Positions 58,352-64,000 of a stretch of DNA of 64,000 nt are shown piece after piece. The notes under the pieces are model-generated. The model worked only from the letters and a program-made list of their open reading frames with translations, ran no database searches and had not been told where the DNA came from. The DNA lies in assembly GCA_015680685.1 (NCBI GenBank), contig MNCI01027230.1:852528-916527 (forward strand), in the 5' to 3' direction. Origin of the DNA: Gnetum montanum. Its lineage: Eukaryota; Streptophyta; Gnetopsida; Gnetales; Gnetaceae. A program made the position numbers and the translations under genes. Each line of letters starts with the position of its first letter. The first letter of the stretch is position 1.

Positions 58352-58521
58352 TCCCCTTTACAGATGTGTTTGTAATTTTTCATATTTAACATTTTTTTAC
58401 GTGGATAAAATAAAAACAAGCAGAATCTGGAATAATTAATCCCCTTTACAAATGTGTTTGTAATTTTTCACAGTCAAATTGCGTTACATGGATAAAATTA
58501 AAGACAAATCGGGAATAATTA
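58352..58521 (+). repeat. Tandem duplication downstream of MIOX
   Basis: Two units of about 85 bp (58352-58439, 58440-58521) starting TCCCCTTTACARATGTGTTT and ending GGAATAATTAA; they are diverged in the middle. Confidence 0.75.
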
Positions 58522-58774
58522 AAGTGAAAGTTGATGACTACATGACTACATAAGTTGCGAAGGGGTGAGGGAAGGTTGGGTGCGTTGTCAAGATGATTAC
58601 CTTGATAACCTTCATTTTCCCCTTGAAAATGCCCATGTAAGGGGGTCACCAATTATTTTCCAACAACAAAAGCATAACTATGATCTCTCTTCAGGAGTTA
58701 TCATATTCTTAAATAAAAATAGAACAATTAATTTATTGTCTATTATATTAATGTTTCCATTTTTTGGTGGCTCA

Positions 58775-59085
58775 AGGATTACAATCCAATTTTTTATTTG
58801 CCAAACATGACAATGCAGTTTTTTTATTTGCCAAAACATGACAATGCAGTTTATTTGCCAAAACATGACAATGCAGTTTTTTTATTTGCCAAAACATGAG
58901 AATGCAGTTTTTTTATTTGCCAAAACATGAGAATGCAGTTTTTTTATTTGCCAAAGATGACAACCCAATTTTTTTATTTGCCAAACATGACAACCCAATT
59001 TTTTTATTTGCCAAACATGACAACCCAAATTTTTATTTGCCAAACATGACAACCCATCTTTTTTATATTTGCCACACATTACTAC
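58775..59085 (+). repeat. Minisatellite, about ten 30-33-bp units
   Basis: The unit is TTTTTTTATTTGCCAAA followed by CATGACAAYSCARTT. The first five units carry AATGCAG and the last four AACCCAA, so two subtypes are arranged in blocks. The open frames across it (58896-59114 plus, 58882-59079 minus) are repeat artefacts. Confidence 0.92.
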
Positions 59086-59309
59086 CTTTGTGTTTTTTTC
59101 TTTCTTTCTTTTAGAAGTTGAGGGCCTTCTCTTATATTTATTCTCAACACCTACTTCTTCATTCTACGGATGAGGGGTAAAACTCCTTGGCTTTTTGGTT
59201 TACAACTTCTTGGCTTAGTGTAAAATTTGTAGTCTTTTCTTTCTTGCTTTTTTCTAATCTTTCTTAGCATGAGATCTACTCTAATTTTTTTATATTATTA
59301 TTCATTTTT

Positions 59310-59433
59310 TTGGGATCCCCAAGATATAGTCTAATTAAAACTTTCACTTAGCATTACCTATTATAATTGAACCCATGTCTTGGAACGTTCAAATAATTCT
59401 AGGTTAACACCTCATTGTTATATTGAGGGTAAA
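59310..59433 (-). repeat. SINE copy 7 (tRNA-derived)
   Basis: The minus strand reads AACAATGAGGTGTTAACCTA, then CATGGGTTCAATTATAATAG (B box GGTTCAATTA) and a tail to GATCCC. Confidence 0.65.
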
Positions 59434-59564
59434 CATTATTAAAAATGATCGGTTCATAAAGTAAAAGGATTATATAAATGAATGATTTTTATAAGATGCT
59501 ACATGTGTATTCTTTTTTTATTTTTTTTATTTACCCTTTCTATCTATTTTGTGGAATGATAGTA

Positions 59565-59712
59565 TGTAAACAAAAGTGTTAGCCTAGTGGTACAAATGTT
59601 GGCATGGTAATCCTAGGTCATAGGTTTGATTCTCCTAGGTAGCATTGAGTTATAACCTTCTATAATTCTTTGGGTTTATCTATGTTTCTCTTATTTTAGG
59701 TTCCAATACTCC
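59565..59712 (+). repeat. SINE copy 5 (tRNA-derived)
   Basis: GTTAGCCTAGTGG (A box), GTCATAGGTTTGATTCTCC (B-box-like), tail GGTTCCAATACTCC. Confidence 0.7.
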
Positions 59713-59731
59713 AAATGTTACATGTGTAACA

Positions 59732-59878
59732 ATTAACTATTAGCCTAGTAGTACAAATCTTGGTCTGGTAACCCCCAAGTCACAAGTTTGATTCTTCTAG
59801 ATAGAATTGAGATATAAACTTCTATAAATCTTAAGGTGTACCTATGTTGCAATTAATTTTGGGTTCCAAAAACCTCTA
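59732..59878 (+). repeat. SINE copy 6 (tRNA-derived)
   Basis: ATTAGCCTAGTAG, CACAAGTTTGATTCTTC, tail GGGTTCCAAAAACC. ATGCTACATGTGTA-like words occur before copy 5, between copies 5 and 6, and after copy 6, consistent with successive insertions at one site. Confidence 0.7.
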
Positions 59879-59940
59879 GATGCTACATGTGTATTTAATG
59901 CCCTATTTTGATTAATAAAATATTTTTTGGCCTCTAACAT

Positions 59941-60023
59941 ATGTCCATCCCCACACCCCCAAACCACCACCCGCATCCAGCACCCACCAAAACAACCCCC
60001 CCCACCACACCCCCACACCCCCC
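59941..60023. repeat. C-rich tract ending at an N
   Basis: About 80 bp of C runs with A, including C9 near 59996; the minus strand has many G3-G9 runs. The assembly breaks here (N at 60024). Confidence 0.8.
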
Positions 60024-60024
60024 N

Positions 60025-61019
60025 ATAACTTGAGAAACAAATACCCTATCATCACTCCAAGTTGATGTAGGAACACCTCTTTCAATTCCCTTGCGCTTGT
60101 CCTACAAGTTGTTTTTGCAAATTTCATGCTTGGAGAAGACTTGGAAGCATGTGTCCAATTTTTGTGTTGAATTTTTACCATGAAGGTTCTTGGATGTTAT
60201 GGCATGTTTGGACGTATTTTTGGTTTATTTTGATGAGTTTAGGAGGTTCCAATGTCTATGGGGACTTGTTGGGAGGCATTGGAAGGCTCCCCACATCAAA
60301 ACAAGCATTTTTATTTTTCACACCTTCAGGATAGATGTCTCCCCTAAAGTGTAGATGTCTCTAATTCATAGAAGATGTCTACCAAAAATAGTAAATGTCT
60401 CTCCTAAGAGCAAGGCTTTCATAGAAGATGTCTACATGAAACAAGAGGCATCTATGCCAGCAAAGAAGAAAAGCTTTGATGTGGCATTTCAATTGGGAAA
60501 CATCTAAAAGACTCCAAATTCATGTGGGAAACATCTAGGATGGCAAATAGAAAGCTTCCTAGGGTTTTGGATCTTTATAGTTATGTATGCCTTTGTCCAT
60601 GAGAAGGGGAGGAGAGTTTGTATGCAAGGATAACTGGGTAAGAGAAATTGGGTGAGCACATTGGATGAGTGCAATAGGTGATTGCAGCTCCAAGATCAGC
60701 TTGTGGTGTGTTCATCTATGTGTTCTATTCTCTTGTATCTCATTTGTGAGTTGAGATCTTAGTCCTAGGTGTTGGGAGAGATTTCTCTTGTTGTGTCTTG
60801 CATTTAGAATAACCATTGTGTGATTGTAGAGCCTCATGCTTGTGGGTTGTGTGATAGGTTTTTGAATGCTTATGGGTTGTGTGAACCCTAATGTAATCTT
60901 CTAATAATTTTAATTGAAGTTAGCTAGTTTTCTTATTTTCTAGCAAACAATTTTGTCTTTTCATAACATTGGGATTTAGTGCATTGAAGGTGATTTAATT
61001 ACGAACCTGCTCCACAAGT
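60025..61019 (+). repeat. Unclassified repeat, possibly a Ty1/copia LTR
   Basis: No coding sense. TTTATAGTTATGTATGCCTT could be a promoter region, followed by the Ty1/copia-like run CTGCTCCACAAGTGGT near 61010, which in copia elements precedes TATCAGAGC; here it is GGGCTCTT. Motif GATGTCT recurs five or more times between 60331 and 60432. Boundaries unknown. Confidence 0.3.
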
Positions 61020-61069
61020 GGTGGGCTCTTATAAATAATGTTATATATTAGAAGAAATATAAATGAATA

Positions 61070-61150
61070 TAATGATACCTCAAGTATGACTTGAATAGAC
61101 AACCTCTTGTCTAACAAGTCAATGAGCCAATCACTTCAGCTATCTATCAC
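61070..61150 (-). repeat. tRNA-like SINE family II, copy 1
   Basis: The minus strand reads TAGCTGAAGTGATTGGCTCA (A-box-like) and GTTGTCTATTCAAGTCATAC (B-box-like). A second copy is at 61480-61560 in the duplicate. Confidence 0.45.
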
Positions 61151-61479
61151 TAAAAGAGATTTTTTGAAGGCATTATATTCTTCTTAAACTCTCTCATTGA
61201 TCAATCACTTTTTAAAGCTTTCATGTAACTTTCTTTTTACTTTTAACCCATGGATTTCTCTATGGATAAGGATAAACACGTAGAGGCCTAATGCTCATCT
61301 CTCTAAGACAATGTCCTAAGAGGGGCTATCAATAAGTGAAAGTCTAATCTCTTTTAAGTGGTTGCACTCAAAATAGAACCTAGGTATTATAACTTGAGAA
61401 ACAAACACCTTGCCATCACTCCAAGTAGTGGTCTCTTATAAATATTGGAATCTATTAAAAGAATTATAAAGGAATATAA

Positions 61480-61560
61480 TGATACATCAAGTATGACTTG
61501 AATAGACAACCTCTTGTTTAATAAGTCAATGAGCCAATCACTTTAGTTATCTATCCCTAA
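61480..61560 (-). repeat. tRNA-like SINE family II, copy 2
   Basis: Same structure as the copy at 61070-61150, carried by the 408-bp duplication. Confidence 0.45.
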
Positions 61561-61723
61561 AAGTAATTTTTTTAAGGGATCATTATATTCTTCTTGAGCT
61601 CTCTCATTGTTCAATCACTTTTTAAAGATTTTACATAACTTTCTTTTTTCTTTTAACTCATGGATTTCTCTATGGATTAGCAAAGTAGTAATATTATTTT
61701 GGAAAGGGGAGCGAGGGTGTTTT

Positions 61724-61870
61724 CGGAACCCTAAAATAACTATAATATAGATACACCCCATGATATATAGTCAAATTAGAACTTTATAACTCAAAATTAC
61801 CCACAAGAATCAAACCCATGACTTGGATCTTTCAACTAAGAGTCATACCACTAGGCTAATGCCTCATTAT
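61724..61870 (-). repeat. SINE copy 8 (tRNA-derived)
   Basis: The minus strand reads AATGAGGCATTAGCCTAGTGG (A box), CATGGGTTTGATTCTTGTGG (B box) and a tail ending in AGGGTTCC. Flanks have AATATTATT on both sides, a possible target duplication. Confidence 0.72.
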
Positions 61871-61984
61871 TAGGAATAATATTATTATCCAAAAGAGATA
61901 AAATTTAAGGATGAGAATCAAAATTAGAGCATATAGTCAATAACACAACAAACATAGTAATAGTATCTCAAATACAATTCTTGG

Positions 61985-62095
61985 GAGGCTTCGTAGATGA
62001 GTGAAAGCCTATTCTTTTTTACATAGCTATGCTTAGGATTGAACCTAAGCCTTACAACTTGACAAATGAGTCCCTTATCATTATTCAAAATAATG
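61985..62095 (-). repeat. tRNA-like SINE family III copy
   Basis: The minus strand has GGTTCAATCC, a perfect B-box match, after TAAGGGACTCATTTGTCAAG. Similar sequence is at 61365-61425 and 60025-60070. Confidence 0.45.
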
Positions 62096-62099
62096 ATGA

Positions 62100-62984
62100 C
62101 TAAATTTTTTTATATAAAAATGTTAAATGAAGTTATACTTAGAGGAGGGGGGAGTGGGGGTGGGAGGGATTAGGGAAGGTGTCATATTCCAAAAAATGAA
62201 TAATAATATAAAAAAATAAGAGTACATAAGATCATTGAGAAGAGAGTCTTTAAACAATCTAATGGTTTTGGATGCCTTTTTAGGTTATTATCCTTACAAA
62301 GGTTTAGATCTTGCTTTTATTTGGAAGCACCGTTATGGGTTTTCACTTCTTACTAAAGGGTTTTTTTGTAAAGAGAATGAAAAAACTCTCTCTAAAAATA
62401 AAAGGACACATCAATAAAAAATAACTAATTGCAATAGAAGCTAAAATATTCCTATCTTTGGGCCTTAAAAATGTAGAAAATAAATTAATTGTTTAGCTTT
62501 CAGTGGAGCTTTTTTGCTTGAAGTTGTAGCTGAAAAGTAACATCTATGAGAATCTAATATTTTAACTCCTAAACAAAGGTCATAGTTATACTCTTGCTGC
62601 TGGAAAATAGCTACACACTAAAGCATCTAAATAGAGTAGAAAATAAGTAGTTGAAGATACTTCTAGATGCAAAGACAAAAGTAAAAAGAGCGAGTTGATC
62701 ACCAAAAATGACTTCGTTGATGTTTGGTTAAAAGTTGTTACAAATTTTGATGTTTATTTTTAGGCATGTTGAGCAATGGGATACTAAAAAACATATGAAA
62801 ATGAATCTTTGTTTCCACAAAAAGGATATTGAGGAGAAATAATTCTTATATGTTTAAGACAAGTGTTGATAAGAAGACCTTGATAGCCTACACTTTTTTG
62901 AAATTGTTCACCTATATAGGTTACTCTGACTCATCCTTATACGTTATGTTAACCACTAGTTTAACTTGTATAAATTCTATTGTA
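62100..62984. other. No clear gene; probable LINE debris
   Basis: Short open frames (62235-62417) have no recognisable domain. It leads into the LINE RT fragment, so it may be decayed LINE sequence. Confidence 0.4.
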
Positions 62985-63215
62985 GATCTCTTTGGATTTG
63001 TGCTAAGGATATCTACTATAGATATACAACAATTAATAGGCAAATTTAGAAAACATAGGAAAAATCTATCCCTAATCTTCATTGACTTGGAAAAAGCATA
63101 TGACATGGTGCTTAGAGCTATTATTTTGGTGGGCCTTGCAAAGGGAAAACATCCCTAATAAATATATCAAAGTGATTCAAGACATGTATGAAGGAGCTAT
63201 CACTAAAATTAGAAT
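62985..63215 (+). pseudogene. LINE (non-LTR) reverse transcriptase fragment
   Basis: LFGFVLRISTIDIQQLIGKF leads to LSLIFIDLEKAYDMV, the motif-A signature FIDLEKAYD of plant L1-type RT. A frameshift follows near 63128, and the next frame reads WWALQRENIPNKYIKVIQDM then YEGA, the expected continuation. The fragment stops where element H begins. Confidence 0.88.
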
Positions 63216-63222
63216 AACTTAT

Positions 63223-63636
63223 TGATGAGATGCGATATGCACAAGCTGCGATATCGCGGTCCGTCGCCAAATCTATAAATAAGAGGCGGCACTCCCCTCA
63301 TTTCCATATATAGAGGTTAGAAGTAGCGAAGCTCTGGTGGATCGATCACCCCAGAGATAGAATATTTTCCATGTGCCCGTAGTAGGAGTCCCCCAACTGA
63401 ACGGTTCTTTATTCGAGCAGCTTTGTACCTGAACGCAAGTTGTGTACGGTAATAAAGACGAGCTTTGTGGATAAACCTTGCAGTGCATGGATAGGTTTAT
63501 TTAATGTTATTTACTGCTTTCCTAGTAACACAACATGAGTACGACTTGGTTACGAGCATTGACGAATGTGTACGACTAGCCAAGGAATCGGCTACTCATT
63601 GCGATTAGATTCTCTCACCCTTACCTCCTAGAACGT
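63223..63636 (+). repeat. 5' LTR of element H, 3' part missing
   Basis: U3 with only about two GATATCGC palindromes, TATA box TCTATAAATAAG near 63272 and AATAAA near 63451. Confidence 0.85.
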
Positions 63637-63639
63637 NTC

Positions 63640-64000
63640 CAATGTATTCGGGACTTAAGGAAAGAGAGTCAACATACTTTTTTGAAGGGTAAAGCCCCGC
63701 ACATCCTTAGCGAAATAGGAGATGAGGAACCCCTTATCACGGGTTCTTTAGCAAAGGATGTTCCCCCTCCTAACGATGGTGAGGAGGAAGGGTATCAGAA
63801 CATAAGATCAACAATCCATATCCCTGGTTCTGCTACCTGTGAACACCAACTGTTCACAGAGGGAACAACCACTCACGCTAAGGACGGGCACTTTGATCGT
63901 CATAATGATCGAGGCTGTAGCAGCCCAAGAGAAGGCAAGAAACATCGTCATGGCGATGGTTCCCCTTCTTCTTCCCCTTCTTCACATCACTCACCCTCTC
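63640..64000 (+). CDS. Element H Gag, partial, no stop codon
   Basis: 120 codons open to the window end: QCIRDLRKESQHTFLKGKAP, then DEEPLITGSLAKDVPPPNDG, then EHQLFTEGTTTHAKDGHFDR and a Ser/His-rich basic run. It matches G (47306-47650) and E (31571 downward on minus) almost residue by residue but, unlike them, has no interruption. Start and end are not visible because of the N at 63637 and the window edge. It is probably a young copy. Confidence 0.82.

Larger units (their letters stand above)
61020..61680. repeat. Direct duplication with a period of about 408 bp
   Basis: 61020-61265 and 61425-61676 are alike, both beginning TCTTATAAATA, containing GTATGACTTGAATAGACAAC and ending CATGGATTTCTCTATGGAT. 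Confidence 0.75.
63223..64000 (+). mobile_element. Element H: gag-PR-family gypsy element, cut by an N join and the window end
   Basis: LTR starts TGATGAGATGCGATAT at 63223 after CTTAT. A single N at 63637 joins LTR sequence directly to mid-gag. By comparison with G about 1 kb is missing at that N. H belongs with E and G by LTR and gag sequence; whether it lacks pol is not visible. Confidence 0.85.

Noticed and set aside
58882-59114. Repetitive proteins (LFAKHDNP or GCHVWQIKK units) on both strands
   Set aside because: Both come from the 30-33-bp minisatellite, whose unit is close to a multiple of three; no start context or homology.
60025-61019. A host gene in the segment with GATGTCT repeats
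   Set aside because: No frame of useful length, no splice pattern and no domain; sequence looks like an LTR or other repeat.
61070-61150. A functional tRNA gene
   Set aside because: A- and B-box-like motifs exist but I cannot fold an acceptor stem or a full cloverleaf; a SINE head is more likely.

Overview
The window is nuclear DNA from a land plant, about 90% transposable elements, with one intact host gene. Plant origin is shown by plant-type Ty3/gypsy polyproteins of the Athila/Tat kind, tRNA-derived SINEs and a ten-exon gene for a plant-type myo-inositol oxygenase. The density of old nested LTR elements suggests a large genome such as a gymnosperm, but that is inference and I cannot name the species.

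Layout. 1-8898: 3' part of a Ty3/gypsy element (A, +) with broken RT, RNase H and integrase, a long 3' noncoding region, an extra degenerate coiled-coil ORF, and the 3' LTR. 8899-13581: LINE ORF1 debris with a CCHC knuckle, then a second copy of the extra ORF (B). 13582-16430: 3' end of a minus-strand element (C). 16431-18626: unassigned AT-rich DNA with a SINE. 18627-45325: element D (+), whose 3' noncoding region holds element E (26807-33060, -, TSD CCTTC) and whose 3' LTR holds element F (34394-45022, -). F in turn carries a solo LTR (40715-41489, TSD AAATC). With insertions subtracted, D and F are each about 9.8 kb. 45911-52249: element G (+), about 6.3 kb, inserted beside D in LINE-like debris. 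53830-54575: SINEs. 55500-58220: the myo-inositol oxygenase gene with its TATA box, ten exons and poly(A) signal. 58350-62100: tandem repeats, a minisatellite, SINEs, a C-rich tract and duplicated blocks. 62985-63215: LINE reverse-transcriptase fragment interrupted by element H (63223 to the window end), related to E and G.

How the parts relate. A, D and F descend from autonomous gag-PR-RT-RH-INT elements. E and G, and probably H, form a shorter gag-PR family that lacks RT, RNase H and integrase yet has related LTRs, the same tRNA-Asp-type primer site and the same 3' stem-loop. This suggests they moved using enzymes from autonomous relatives. All of the elements except H's visible stretch are damaged, mostly by premature stops enriched in TAG. 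The only gene likely to serve the host is myo-inositol oxygenase, which converts myo-inositol to D-glucuronate.

Most notable signals: the shared gag-PR-only architecture; a palindromic array in U3 whose copy number differs between the two LTRs of one element; a covarying stem-loop in the 3' noncoding region; the extra plant-transposon-like coiled-coil ORF; and a tRNA-derived SINE family including one copy with a perfect 16-bp target-site duplication.
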